NCBI GenBank assembly: GCA_002706265.1 | Contig: PAKU01000029.1 | Coordinates: 62,001-126,000, forward strand | DNA: 64,000 nucleotides | Direction: 5' to 3' | DNA from: Polycyclovorans sp. | GTDB taxonomy: Bacteria > Pseudomonadota > Gammaproteobacteria > Nevskiales > Nevskiaceae | Shown here: one piece after another, positions 9,491 to 19,598 of the stretch | How positions within the stretch are numbered: position 1 is the stretch's first letter | Layout: each line of letters opens with the position of its first letter | Translations under genes and position numbers: made by a program | The notes under the pieces: generated by a model | What the model saw: only the letters and a program-made list of their open reading frames with translations | The model's database searches: none | What the model was told of the DNA's origin: nothing

Positions 9491-10447
9491 ATGCGCTTGT
9501 TGATCGTGCTGGGCGTGTTGCTGGTGGCCCTGACCGGCTGGATCGTGTGGCACAACCCCGAGCGCAAAGACCTCGATTCAGAGGTCCGCGCCCAGGTTGA
9601 CATGCGCTTTGTCGGCCTCTCGGAAGGCGTGACCGGATACACCCTGGGCGGCGACGAAGACGCCCCCTGGGTGGTGCTGATCCACGGGTACTCGGTGCCC
9701 AGCCCGCAGTGGGCAGCCACCGCCGAGGCCCTGCAGGCCGCCGGCTATCGCACCCTGTATTACGACCTGTACGGGCGCGGTTGGTCCGACCGCCCGGCCG
9801 GCGCTTACGACCTTGCCCGTTACGAGCGCCAGCTCACCGAATTGCTGGCCGTGCTGGGGGCGCCTGAGCAGGTGCGCCTGGTGGGGCTATCGATGGGCGG
9901 TCTGATCGCCGCGCACTACACCGTCGCGCACCCCGACAAGGTCGCGGCGCTGGCGCTGATCGCACCCTTCAACGCGGTGCCCGAGGTTCCGGATGTGCTG
10001 CGCTGGCCGGTCATCGGCAACGTTGTCGCCCACGCGCTGTACTTTCCGCGTCAGGCCGACATGCAGAAGAACACGTTCGCCGACCCGGCCCTTGCCGCGC
10101 AATACCTGCCGCTGTTCACCGAGCAGTTGCCCTACCGCGGGTTTCGCCGCGCGATTCTCTCGACCTTGCGGACCGTGATTCTCAAGGACCCGCTGCCGAC
10201 CTATCTGGCGCTGGGCACACAGGGGCGCGACATCCCACTCATCTGGGGCTCTGAAGATCAGGTGGTGCCCTATGCGCAAGCCTCGCGACTGCTGCAGGCG
10301 CTGCGCCCCGGTGCCCGCCTGGTGACCATTGACGGCGCCGGCCACGCGCCGCACCTGGAGGCGCCTCAGGCCACCCAGGCCGCGCTCATCGATGCGCTTC
10401 GGGCAGTGGAATCCGCGCCAGAGGTGCCGGAAAACCCTCCGAGCTGA
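9491..10447 (+). CDS. Membrane-anchored alpha/beta hydrolase
   Basis: The first 20 residues (MRLLIVLGVLLVALTGWIVW) form a signal anchor, so the catalytic domain is probably exposed to the periplasm. The alpha/beta-hydrolase fold is shown by VLIHGYSVPSPQW near the oxyanion position, the nucleophile elbow GLSMGG, the acid region WGSEDQVVPY, and the catalytic His in DGAGHAPHLE. The substrate cannot be deduced. It follows pgm by 38 bases with a GAGG ribosome-binding site. The last 62 bases overlap the convergent gene at 10386-11339. Confidence 0.85.
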   Translation: MRLLIVLGVLLVALTGWIVWHNPERKDLDSEVRAQVDMRFVGLSEGVTGYTLGGDEDAPWVVLIHGYSVPSPQWAATAEALQAAGYRTLYYDLYGRGWSDRPAGAYDLARYERQLTELLAVLGAPEQVRLVGLSMGGLIAAHYTVAHPDKVAALALIAPFNAVPEVPDVLRWPVIGNVVAHALYFPRQADMQKNTFADPALAAQYLPLFTEQLPYRGFRRAILSTLRTVILKDPLPTYLALGTQGRDIPLIWGSEDQVVPYAQASRLLQALRPGARLVTIDGAGHAPHLEAPQATQAALIDALRAVESAPEVPENPPS

Positions 10448-11339
10448 GGTCCAGCGCGCGCCCATCGGCGCTCAGCGCCGCCGCTTCGATCTGGCCGAAG
10501 TGTGGCAGCGGCAGGCTCATCGGCATGCGTTGGAAGGCTGCAATCCAGGGCTCACCCGGGGATCGGTCGTAAACGTGCACCCGCTTGGCCGTCACGACGG
10601 CGGCGCGGCGGCCGGCGGCGTCGAAGTCCATCGCCGTCACCCACTCCAAACGCCGCGCCTGCCGCGCACCGGGCGCACCGGGCGCAGCCCGCGGAATGCT
10701 GATGGGCCCAAGCGCTTCGGCCACCTGCACCGTCAGCGGCGTCGGTGGGTCCAGCGACACGCGATACAGCCGCGGCACGGGGTCTCGCTTGCTGAGCAGA
10801 TAAACCTGCCGGGTGGCCTGGTCGACGGCGACCGCTTCGACGTCGCGCGGCCCGTCGGGATACCGCAACGACAAGGTGCGCAGCGGCACCAGGGCACCAC
10901 CGTCACCGAGCCGCTGCGGCTCGTGCACCACGTAGAGGCTGACAGAGCCCCGAATCGCAAAGTTGTCGCCCACATCGGCCACCAGCAACGCTGGCTGACC
11001 CCGGTCATCAAAGGCGGCCATGTCCTCCCAATCAAGGTTGTAGGTGTTGCGCAGGGAGAACGTCGCCAAGTTGGCGCCGGTGTGCCGGGCGATGGCAAAC
11101 AACCGGGCACCGCTGAAGGAATCGTTGTGCGTCCATAACCGGTCAGCGTCGTGACCACTGCGCGCCAGGCCGCTGGATTCTTGAATGCGCGCATCCTGCA
11201 AGGTCAGCACGCCCTCTGGCCAAGTCGCCGGTTGCGACGGCGGCACGGGTTGAGCGGTCGCGCAGGCCGCCCCCATCAACCACACCACGAGCGTCGCCCC
11301 TCCCGCCGTCCGGCTGCGCGCCCTGCCGAGCAAGGTCAT
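10386..11339 (-). CDS. Secreted beta-propeller-like protein of unknown function
   Basis: The 317-residue product has an N-terminal signal sequence (SRTAGGATLVVWLMGAACAT) and probably matures in the periplasm. The mature part opens with ESSGLARSGHDADRLWTHND, a motif I associate with secreted repeat proteins of propeller type, and continues with blade-like segments such as LFAIARHTG, LRYPDGPRDVEAVAVDQ and VYLLSKRD. No catalytic motif is obvious. The gene starts two bases after the ppsR stop, so it is probably co-transcribed with ppsR, and its 3' end overlaps the convergent hydrolase gene by 62 bases. Confidence 0.75.
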   Translation of the reverse strand: MTLLGRARSRTAGGATLVVWLMGAACATAQPVPPSQPATWPEGVLTLQDARIQESSGLARSGHDADRLWTHNDSFSGARLFAIARHTGANLATFSLRNTYNLDWEDMAAFDDRGQPALLVADVGDNFAIRGSVSLYVVHEPQRLGDGGALVPLRTLSLRYPDGPRDVEAVAVDQATRQVYLLSKRDPVPRLYRVSLDPPTPLTVQVAEALGPISIPRAAPGAPGARQARRLEWVTAMDFDAAGRRAAVVTAKRVHVYDRSPGEPWIAAFQRMPMSLPLPHFGQIEAAALSADGRALDLSSEGFPAPLARIPLPEAHR

Positions 11340-11341
11340 GG

Positions 11342-12166
11342 TCAGAACAGGGTCTTGCGCAGCGCCTTTTCCTGCATGATCAGCGTCGTCATTTCCTCGA
11401 TCGACATGTTGGCGGAGTTGAGAAACGGAATCTGATGCTTGCGGTACATCGCTTCTGCCTGCCGCAGCTCGAAGGCGCATTGCGCCAGCGAGGCGTACTG
11501 CGAGCCGGGGCGGCGTTCGGAGCGCACCTGCGACAGCCGCTCAGGATCAGAGGTCAGCCCGAACAATTTGGTCGGATTCTGCTTCAGCACGTCCGGCAGG
11601 CGCCCGGCTTCAAGGTCCTCGGCAATCAGCGGGTAGTTGGTCGCAAACACGCCGTACTGCAGGGCCATGTAGAGGCTGGTGGGTGTTTTGCCGCAGCGCG
11701 ACGGGGCAATGAGGATCAGTTCAGCTTTGGCCAGATCACGCAACGATTGGCCATCGTCGTGCTCCATCGCATAGTTCATGGCCGCAATGCGCGCGTTGTA
11801 GCGGGTGTTATCGGCCATGCCGTGGGCGCGCCCCTGCGCATGCGAGGAGTTGCGTCCCAGCTCCGCTTCGAGGCCGGGTATGAACTGATCGAAAAAGTCG
11901 AGAAACAGGGCGTTGGCACCCCGCAGTTCGGCACGAACCGCATCGCTGACCGTAGTGCTGATCAGAATGGGTCGCGCACCACCGCGCTCGGCCACATGGT
12001 TGATGTAGTCCACGGTGGATCGCGCGCGCTCCACCGTCGTGATGAACGGCAGCGTCGTCTTGTGGAAAATCTCGCCCTCAAACTGCGTCAGCAGCGTGTT
12101 GCCCAGGGTTTCAGCGGTGATCCCGGTCCCATCGGACAGGAAGAAAACGGATCGCGGCGTGCTCAT
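11342..12166 (-). CDS. ppsR: PEP synthase regulatory kinase/pyrophosphorylase
   Basis: PpsR inactivates PEP synthase by ADP-dependent phosphorylation of its active-site threonine and reactivates it by phosphorolysis. The 274-residue protein begins MSTPRSVFFLSDGTGITAET and has the nucleotide-binding loop APSRCGKTPTSLYMA in its second half, both diagnostic of the DUF299 family. The start at 12166 is fixed by that N-terminal signature. It lies divergent from its target gene ppsA, the classic arrangement in proteobacteria. Confidence 0.95.
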   Translation of the reverse strand: MSTPRSVFFLSDGTGITAETLGNTLLTQFEGEIFHKTTLPFITTVERARSTVDYINHVAERGGARPILISTTVSDAVRAELRGANALFLDFFDQFIPGLEAELGRNSSHAQGRAHGMADNTRYNARIAAMNYAMEHDDGQSLRDLAKAELILIAPSRCGKTPTSLYMALQYGVFATNYPLIAEDLEAGRLPDVLKQNPTKLFGLTSDPERLSQVRSERRPGSQYASLAQCAFELRQAEAMYRKHQIPFLNSANMSIEEMTTLIMQEKALRKTLF

Positions 12167-12215
12167 GAGGGCTTCGGTGTAGGCTTGCGCGCAGTGTGCG
12201 GCAGTCAGCCCTGTG

Positions 12216-12244
12216 TTGCAGCCAGACGCCACGCTTTCGATAAT
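12216..12244 (+). promoter_or_regulatory. Candidate sigma-70 promoter for ppsA
   Basis: TTGCAG at 12216-12221 and GATAAT at 12239-12244 are separated by 17 bases in the 112-base gap between divergent ppsR and ppsA. The -10 matches the consensus at five of six positions, while the -35 is weak. A transcript from here would have a leader of about 30 bases before the ppsA ATG. Confidence 0.45.
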
Positions 12245-12278
12245 CGCGCCCCGCGCCCCAAATTGAACAACCGAATCT

Positions 12279-14663
<2,385 letters not shown>

Positions 14664-14689
14664 TTTCAAAAAAAAGCATCCCGAAAGGC

Positions 14690-14717
14690 TTCCCATCCGA
14701 AAAAATTCCCCTATAAT
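14690..14717 (+). promoter_or_regulatory. Promoter of the tRNA-Ala/tRNA-Glu operon
   Basis: A perfect TATAAT at 14712-14717 is followed by the G+C-rich discriminator TGCGCTCCC, a feature of stringently controlled stable-RNA promoters. A weak -35, TTCCCA at 14690-14695, lies 16 bases upstream. Transcription would start near 14724, about nine bases before the tRNA-Ala. Confidence 0.65.
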
Positions 14718-14732
14718 TGCGCTCCCTTTTTA

Positions 14733-14808
<76 letters not shown>

Positions 14809-14823
14809 AAGTTTAAAAGCCTC

Positions 14824-14899
14824 GTTCCCATCGTCTAGAGGCCTAGGACACGTCCCTTTCACGGATGTAACCGGGGTTCGAATCCCCGTGGGAACGCCA
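14824..14899 (+). tRNA. tRNA-Glu(TTC)
   Basis: The 76-base sequence has acceptor GTTCCCA pairing with TGGGAAC, D arm GTCTAGAGGCCTAGGAC, anticodon arm CGTCC-CTTTCAC-GGATG with anticodon TTC, and T arm CCGGGGTTCGAATCCCCG; CCA is encoded. It lies 15 bases after tRNA-Ala and is probably processed from the same transcript. A degraded copy of its 3' two-thirds follows at 14973-15047. Confidence 0.97.
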
Positions 14900-14918
14900 G
14901 CTTTTGAGGCAACAAATC

Positions 14919-14941
14919 AACCGGCACACGCCGGTTTTTTT
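14919..14941 (+). terminator. Intrinsic terminator of the tRNA operon
   Basis: AACCGGC at 14919-14925 and GCCGGTT at 14930-14936 form a seven-pair stem around an ACAC loop, and the T-run continues through 14941. This is a well-formed rho-independent terminator 20 bases after the tRNA-Glu CCA. Confidence 0.9.
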
Positions 14942-14972
14942 GTGCCCGTCGGTCTCCCAGACCAAGGGCGGC

Positions 14973-15047
14973 CACGTCCCTTTCACGGATGGATCACCAC
15001 CGTGGGGGCCCGAATCCCCGTGGGAACGCCAGCTTTTGCGGCAACAA
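14973..15047 (+). pseudogene. Decayed tRNA-Glu copy (pseudo-tRNA)
   Basis: CACGTCCCTTTCACGGATG at 14973-14991 repeats the anticodon arm of the intact tRNA-Glu, and GAATCCCCGTGGGAACGCCA at 15012-15031 repeats its T arm, acceptor end and CCA. The identity runs past the tRNA end into the flank (GCTTTTGCGGCAACAA against GCTTTTGAGGCAACAA). About eight extra bases lie between the two conserved blocks, and the D arm and 5' acceptor are barely recognisable from about 14943. The copy cannot fold as a cloverleaf. It looks like a tandem duplication that has decayed. Confidence 0.85.
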
Positions 15048-15082
15048 TTGAAACGGCGCTCAATGTGGCCATGTGCCGCAGG

Positions 15083-15103
15083 CTGCATGCTGCATGCTGC
15101 ATG
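15083..15103. repeat. Three tandem copies of a 7-base unit CTGCATG
   Basis: CTGCATG is repeated three times without interruption in the non-coding stretch between the tRNA relic and the efflux adaptor gene. The unit contains GCATGC and could form alternative hairpins. I see no gene or other function in positions 15048-15193. Confidence 0.8.
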
Positions 15104-15193
15104 CTGACGGACCGCTGCCGCGCGCACCCGCATGATGGCCGCAGCGCGGCCGCACGGCCGTGAATTCACTGCCCCGCCGCCCACCCCTTGCCC

Positions 15194-16285
15194 ATGAACC
15201 AGGATGCCCGCTTGCCCGGCCTGACTCGACGCTTACGGGTTGCCCCTTTGCTGCTTGCGCTGCTCGGCGTCGCAGCCTGCCGTTCGGCGCCTCCGGCCGA
15301 GGTGCCGCGGCCAAGCGCGGTGGCGCCCCCAGCAGTGCAGGTGCGCAGCGTGGTGATCACGCCCGAGGTGTTGACGCGACGTATCCGCGCCCTCGGCACG
15401 CTTCGCGCGGACGAGACCACGCAGGTGTCGGCAGAAATCGCCGGCCGGATCACCGAAATCAACTTTGAAGACGGTCAGCGGGTCGAGAAGGGACCGTCGC
15501 TGTTCCAGCTTGATGACCGCATCGACCGTGCCGATCTTGCCCGCGCCGAAGCCCAGCTCGCCCAGGCAAAACGCAGCCATGACCGGGCAACCGAGCTCAG
15601 TGGTCGCAGCCTGCTGTCAAAGGCCGAGCTGGACCAGACCCTGCTGGCGCTGCGCGTGGCTGAAGCCGAGGTTACGGCGGGTCGCACACGCGTCGAGAAA
15701 GCCCGCGTGCCGGCGCCGTTGAGCGGTTGGGTGGGTTTGCGACAGGTCAGCCTTGGGGCCTATGTCACCCCCGGCCAGGCACTGGTCAACCTTGAGGCCA
15801 TTGACCGAATCAAGCTCGATTTTCGGGTCCCGGAGGCGGAGCTCGCGCACCTGTCACTGGGGCAAACCGCCAAGGTCATGCTCGACGCCCTGCCGGACGA
15901 GGTTTTCGAAGCCGAGGTCATCGCCATCAACCCTCGTGCCAGCGCGGAATCGCGGTCTATCGAATTGCGCGCGCTCATCCAGAACCGTGCCGGCCGGCTG
16001 CGCCCGGGCTTGTTCGCCCGCGTGCAGCTCGAACTGGGGCGCACCAATGACGCATTGATGGTGCCCGAAGCCGCCGTGTTCCCCAAGGGCGACCACAATT
16101 TCGTCTACCGTATCGATGGTCAGGACCGCGCCGCGCTGGTCGAAGTGCGCCTGGGCCAGCGTGAGCCGGGTTTCGTCGAGATCCGTGACGGCCTGAATGG
16201 CGGCGACGAAATCATCACCGGCGGCATACAGCGGCTGTCCGATGGCACGGCCGTTCAACGGCAATCTGCGACCGTTGTTCGGTAA
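15194..16285 (+). CDS. RND-type efflux periplasmic adaptor (membrane fusion protein), lipoprotein
   Basis: The protein has about 363 residues and begins with a lipoprotein signal (VAPLLLALLGVAACRS) whose Cys would be lipidated. It then shows the membrane-fusion-protein order: a first biotinyl-lipoyl half (IAGRITEINFEDGQRVEKG), a short alpha hairpin (DRADLARAEAQLAQAKRSHD to LLALRVAEAEVTAG), a second lipoyl half (VPAPLSGWVGLRQVSLGAYV) and the barrel and proximal domain (LRPGLFARVQLELGR). Such adaptors link an RND pump to an outer-membrane channel. No pump gene follows, so it stands alone here. I take the ATG at 15194. Confidence 0.88.
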   Translation: MNQDARLPGLTRRLRVAPLLLALLGVAACRSAPPAEVPRPSAVAPPAVQVRSVVITPEVLTRRIRALGTLRADETTQVSAEIAGRITEINFEDGQRVEKGPSLFQLDDRIDRADLARAEAQLAQAKRSHDRATELSGRSLLSKAELDQTLLALRVAEAEVTAGRTRVEKARVPAPLSGWVGLRQVSLGAYVTPGQALVNLEAIDRIKLDFRVPEAELAHLSLGQTAKVMLDALPDEVFEAEVIAINPRASAESRSIELRALIQNRAGRLRPGLFARVQLELGRTNDALMVPEAAVFPKGDHNFVYRIDGQDRAALVEVRLGQREPGFVEIRDGLNGGDEIITGGIQRLSDGTAVQRQSATVVR

Positions 16286-16374
16286 AGTGACCCCAATGGT
16301 TGCCGTCGGGTCAAAAGTCAGGGGTAATTCAGCGTCGCGCGCATAGCGTCCCCACCCTAAACGGAGGATGACTC

Positions 16375-16542
16375 ATGATGTTCATAAACCAAAAACAGTC
16401 CGCGCAGCGCACCCGCCTCAGCGCCACCCGCGCCTGCGTTCTGGCTTCTGAGATGGGCGATGGGTATATTCAGCCACGGGGAGTCATTCCTTCACGGACG
16501 GCTTCTGGTTGCACGTCCCCACTTGCGATCCTGTCACGATGA
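16375..16542 (+). CDS. Possible 55-residue small ORF coupled to the PepSY gene
   Basis: A perfect GGAGG at 16363-16367 lies seven bases before the ATG at 16375. The frame runs for 55 codons (MMFINQKQSAQRTRLSATRA at the N-terminus) and ends at a TGA that overlaps the next gene's ATG as ATGA at 16539-16542. The PepSY gene itself has no visible ribosome-binding site, so this small frame may provide its translation by coupling. The product is basic near its N-terminus and has no recognised domain. It may be a leader peptide instead of a functional protein. The stretch 16286-16374 before it holds nothing else I recognise. Confidence 0.5.
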   Translation: MMFINQKQSAQRTRLSATRACVLASEMGDGYIQPRGVIPSRTASGCTSPLAILSR

Positions 16543-16835
16543 AGCGAAATATCACACTTTTCAGCTTAATTGCCGCCTTTTTCAGCGTCGGGCTGGGGCA
16601 ACTCCATGCACAATCGCGGGACGAGCTTCTGACGCGGCAACTGCTGGAGGGCTTGCCCCAAGACCAGCACGTCAGCGCTGACTTGTCGCCCAGTCAGGCT
16701 GCGCGCCAGGCCAAGCTTGAACATGGGGGAGAGGTGCTGTCCATCGAGCAGGAAACACAGGGATATCGCGTGAAGTTACTGGTGGACGGCGAAGTCCGGT
16801 TTATCAGTGTCATGAACGCTAGAGTGATGAACTGA
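16539..16835 (+). CDS. PepSY-domain exported small protein
   Basis: This 98-residue protein has an N-terminal signal sequence (MKRNITLFSLIAAFFSVGLG followed by QLHAQ) and a C-terminal PepSY domain, seen in SPSQAARQAKLEHGGEVLSI and YRVKLLVDGEVRFISV. PepSY domains occur in inhibitors and in small exported proteins encoded beside two-component systems. It sits directly upstream of a response regulator and kinase on the same strand, so a role in sensing or restraining that kinase is plausible but inferred. It starts within the stop codon of the 55-codon ORF. Confidence 0.75.
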   Translation: MKRNITLFSLIAAFFSVGLGQLHAQSRDELLTRQLLEGLPQDQHVSADLSPSQAARQAKLEHGGEVLSIEQETQGYRVKLLVDGEVRFISVMNARVMN

Positions 16836-16921
16836 GAGCCGTTCAAACCGAAGCGCCCCTCGACTCGAGGCTGGCGCTTCATCATCGCAATAAGCCATTG
16901 CACCAGGGAGAGGGGATCGAT

Positions 16922-17611
16922 ATGCGAGCTTTGGTCGTAGAAGACGATGCGGCACTGCGCGAGCAGATCATTGAAGTGATGAAAGGCGCCGGGTTCGCCG
17001 TTGACGCGGCCGCAAACGGCACCGATGGCCACTTCATGGCCGAAGAATATGCGGCCGACATCGCCATCATCGACCTCGGCCTGCCCGAGGTTCCCGGGCT
17101 TGAGATCATTCGCCGCGCCCGCGAGGCCGGCCGCAGTTATCCCATCCTCATTCTCACCGCACGCGACGGCTGGCAAAGCAAGGTCGAGGGCCTGGAGGCC
17201 GGCGCTGACGACTATCTGGTCAAGCCTTTCCACAAAGAGGAATTGATCGCCCGGGTCCGCGCCCTGCTCCGCCGGTCGGGCGGCTGGTCGCAGGCCAAGC
17301 TGGTCTCGGGGCCGCTGGTGCTCGACACCTCGGCACAGACCCTGACCCTGGGTGACCAGCCGGTGGAACTCACCAGCTACGAGTTTCGCGTGCTCAACTA
17401 CCTGCTGCTGCATGCGGGCAAGGTGATCTCAAAATCGGAGTTGAACGAGCATCTGTACGCCGAGGACTCCGAGCGCGACAGCAATGTGATTGAGGTCTTC
17501 ATCCGCCGGTTGCGCAGCAAGATCGATCCTGATGGCACTGGCAATCCGATCACCACGCTGCGCGGTGCCGGCTATCGCTGGGACTGGCCGCGCCCCGAGA
17601 GCGAAGACTGA
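16922..17611 (+). CDS. OmpR/PhoB-family response regulator (PhoP-like)
   Basis: The 229-residue protein has a receiver domain with acidic residues in VVEDD (8-9), phosphoacceptor Asp51 in IIDLGLPE, Thr79 in LILTARDGW and Lys101 in YLVKPFHKEE. A winged-helix DNA-binding domain follows (LTSYEFRVLNYLLLHAGKVI and SNVIEVFIRRLRSKID, ending LRGAGYRWDW). I chose the ATG at 16922 because the receiver fold begins there. With the downstream kinase it forms a two-component system resembling PhoP/PhoQ. Its stop codon is shared with the apparent start region of the kinase. Confidence 0.93.
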   Translation: MRALVVEDDAALREQIIEVMKGAGFAVDAAANGTDGHFMAEEYAADIAIIDLGLPEVPGLEIIRRAREAGRSYPILILTARDGWQSKVEGLEAGADDYLVKPFHKEELIARVRALLRRSGGWSQAKLVSGPLVLDTSAQTLTLGDQPVELTSYEFRVLNYLLLHAGKVISKSELNEHLYAEDSERDSNVIEVFIRRLRSKIDPDGTGNPITTLRGAGYRWDWPRPESED

Positions 17612-18957
17612 TTCAAATCCCGGAGTCCCTGAATTCGCTGCGCACGCGGCTGCTGCTGGCCGCGTCGCTGGTCCTTGCCGGCTTTGTGCTCGCCTGCGCC
17701 GCCGCGCTTGACCACGCCTTTGCAGAGCGGGCGCTGCAGACCCAATACGACCGCATGCAGGGGCTGGCCTACGCCCTGCTGGCCGCCACCGAGCCCACCG
17801 CAGACGGCACGCTGAGTCTGTCGATGTTTCGGCTGCCCGACTCGCGCCTCAACAACCCCGGCGCCGGTTTGGCCTCGGCCTTGATCGACGAGCGTGGCGG
17901 CCTGACCTGGGGCAGCATCAGCCTCACGGACGACGTTCCCCTGCCGCCCATGGTCGCCCCCGGTGAATGGAGCTTCGAAAGCACCGACACCTCGTTCATC
18001 CTGGCCTTCGGGTTGCGCTGGGCCAACCCGGTCGAAGGCGATCAGACCTATACCCTGCTGATCATCGAAGATCGCGCCACCTTTCGCCGCCAGGTGGCGG
18101 GATTCAGACGCACCCTGTGGAGCTGGCTTGCCGTCGCCGCGATTGGTCTGCTGTCGGTGCAGGGGGCAATTCTCGCCTGGGGCCTGGGGCCGCTGCGACG
18201 GCTGCGGCGCGATCTGCGGCTGGTGGAAAAAGGCAAGCAGACCGCCTTGGGCGGGCGCTACCCACAAGAATTGGTTCCGCTGTCAGAGGCCATCAACGGC
18301 ATGATCAGCACCGGTCAAGCCCAGCTGGAGCGCCATCGGCACGCCTTGGGCGACCTTGCGCACAGCCTGAAAACCCCGTTGGCGGTGCTGCGCGGCATGA
18401 GTGAAGACGAGCGCCTGAACGCCGAACTGCGCCAGCAAATTGCCGAGCCTGTGGCACGCATGCACACCATCGTCGATCACCAGTTGCGCCGCGCGGTCAT
18501 GGCCGGCCGCCGCACGCTCACCGAGCCGGTCGCGCTGCGCGAGGTGATCGAAAAGCTCAGCCGAACCATCGAAAAGGTCTATCGCAGCAAGGCACCGCGC
18601 TTCGAGCTCGACATTCCCCCCACCCTCAAGGTGCGGATCGATGGCGGTGACCTGTTTGAAATGATGGGCAACCTGCTCGAAAACGCCGTCAAATATGGCA
18701 AGGGCCGCGTGCGGGTCCACGCCAGCCGCAGCCGGCAGGGTCTGTGCACCATTCGCGTTGAGGACGACGGCGCCGGCTTTCCCGAGTCACCTGAGCGCCT
18801 GCTCAGCCGCGGCGTCCGGGCCGACACGCTGACCCCCGGCCAGGGAATCGGCCTGGGCGCCAGTGCCGAACTGGTGGCGGCCTACCGCGGCCAGGTGCAG
18901 CTCACGCGCAGCGAAACCCTGGGTGGCGGCGCGGTCATCATCACCCTGGTCGCCTGA
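17611..18957 (+). CDS. PhoQ-like sensor histidine kinase with no normal start codon
   Basis: The reading frame encodes a first membrane helix (LLLAASLVLAGFVLACAAAL), a periplasmic loop, a second membrane helix (WSWLAVAAIGLLSVQGAILA), a HAMP-like linker, the phosphoacceptor helix DLAHSLKTPLAVLRG with His251, and an ATPase domain with N box MGNLLENAVKYG, G1 VEDDGAGFP and G2 GQGIGLGAS. The frame has no ATG, GTG or TTG before the first helix. The only such codon, GTG at 17686, falls inside that helix. The frame begins at ATT directly within the regulator stop (TGATT), and CTG codons lie at 17629 and 17638. The listed start assumes ATT and is uncertain. Confidence 0.85.
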   Translation: MQIPESLNSLRTRLLLAASLVLAGFVLACAAALDHAFAERALQTQYDRMQGLAYALLAATEPTADGTLSLSMFRLPDSRLNNPGAGLASALIDERGGLTWGSISLTDDVPLPPMVAPGEWSFESTDTSFILAFGLRWANPVEGDQTYTLLIIEDRATFRRQVAGFRRTLWSWLAVAAIGLLSVQGAILAWGLGPLRRLRRDLRLVEKGKQTALGGRYPQELVPLSEAINGMISTGQAQLERHRHALGDLAHSLKTPLAVLRGMSEDERLNAELRQQIAEPVARMHTIVDHQLRRAVMAGRRTLTEPVALREVIEKLSRTIEKVYRSKAPRFELDIPPTLKVRIDGGDLFEMMGNLLENAVKYGKGRVRVHASRSRQGLCTIRVEDDGAGFPESPERLLSRGVRADTLTPGQGIGLGASAELVAAYRGQVQLTRSETLGGGAVIITLVA

Positions 18958-18967
18958 GCGGAGGAAC

Positions 18968-19516
18968 TCAGCCGCCCTTGATGAAATGCGCCCGGTAATG
19001 GCGCAGTTCGGCCACCGAATCGCGGATGTCGTCCAAGGCCAGATGGCTGGACTGCTTGGTGAAACCAGCCGCCACTGCGGGCGCCCAGCGCTGCGCCAGC
19101 ACCTTCAGGGTCGACACGTCGAGGTGGCGATAATGAAAGTAGCGCTCCAGCGTTGGCATGTACCGCGCCAAAAAACGCCGGTCCTGGCAGATCGAGTTAC
19201 CGCACATGGGCGAAGCGCCTTCGGGCACCCATCCGGCCAGAAACGCCAGCGTTGCCGCCTCGGCTTCGGCTTCGCCGGTCTGGCTGGCACGCACCCGCGC
19301 CACCAGGCCGGAGCCGCCGTGCTGTCGGGTGTTCCACTCGTCCATGCCGTTCAGCAGCCTGTCTGACTGATGCACGGCCAGCACCGGCCCCTCGGCCAGA
19401 ATGTTGAGCGCGCTGTCGGTCACCAGGGTCGCAATTTCGATGATGCGGTCGGCCTCGGGCGACAGCCCCGTCATCTCCAGGTCAATCCAGATCAGGTGCT
19501 GTGACGAAACCGACAT
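18968..19516 (-). CDS. orn: Oligoribonuclease
   Basis: Orn is the DEDDh 3'-5' exonuclease that degrades RNA dinucleotides, including linear pGpG from c-di-GMP turnover. The 182-residue protein opens [20 protein letters not shown] with Exo I residues Asp and Glu, has Exo II in [20 protein letters not shown], and Exo III in [20 protein letters not shown] with the catalytic His. The ATG at 19516 is set by the conserved N-terminus. It is convergent with the sensor kinase gene, ten bases away. Confidence 0.95.
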   Translation of the reverse strand: MSVSSQHLIWIDLEMTGLSPEADRIIEIATLVTDSALNILAEGPVLAVHQSDRLLNGMDEWNTRQHGGSGLVARVRASQTGEAEAEAATLAFLAGWVPEGASPMCGNSICQDRRFLARYMPTLERYFHYRHLDVSTLKVLAQRWAPAVAAGFTKQSSHLALDDIRDSVAELRHYRAHFIKGG

Positions 19517-19598
19517 GCAAACTCCAGGGGCGATTAGGATGGGCACTTATTGTAGGGATCGCCGTTGCCCGCGACCCCATCCACGCCGAGAGATGCCC

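Noticed and set aside
14973..15031. A second functional tRNA-Glu
   Set aside because: The D arm and 5' acceptor are missing or scrambled and there is an insertion before the T arm, so no cloverleaf can form.
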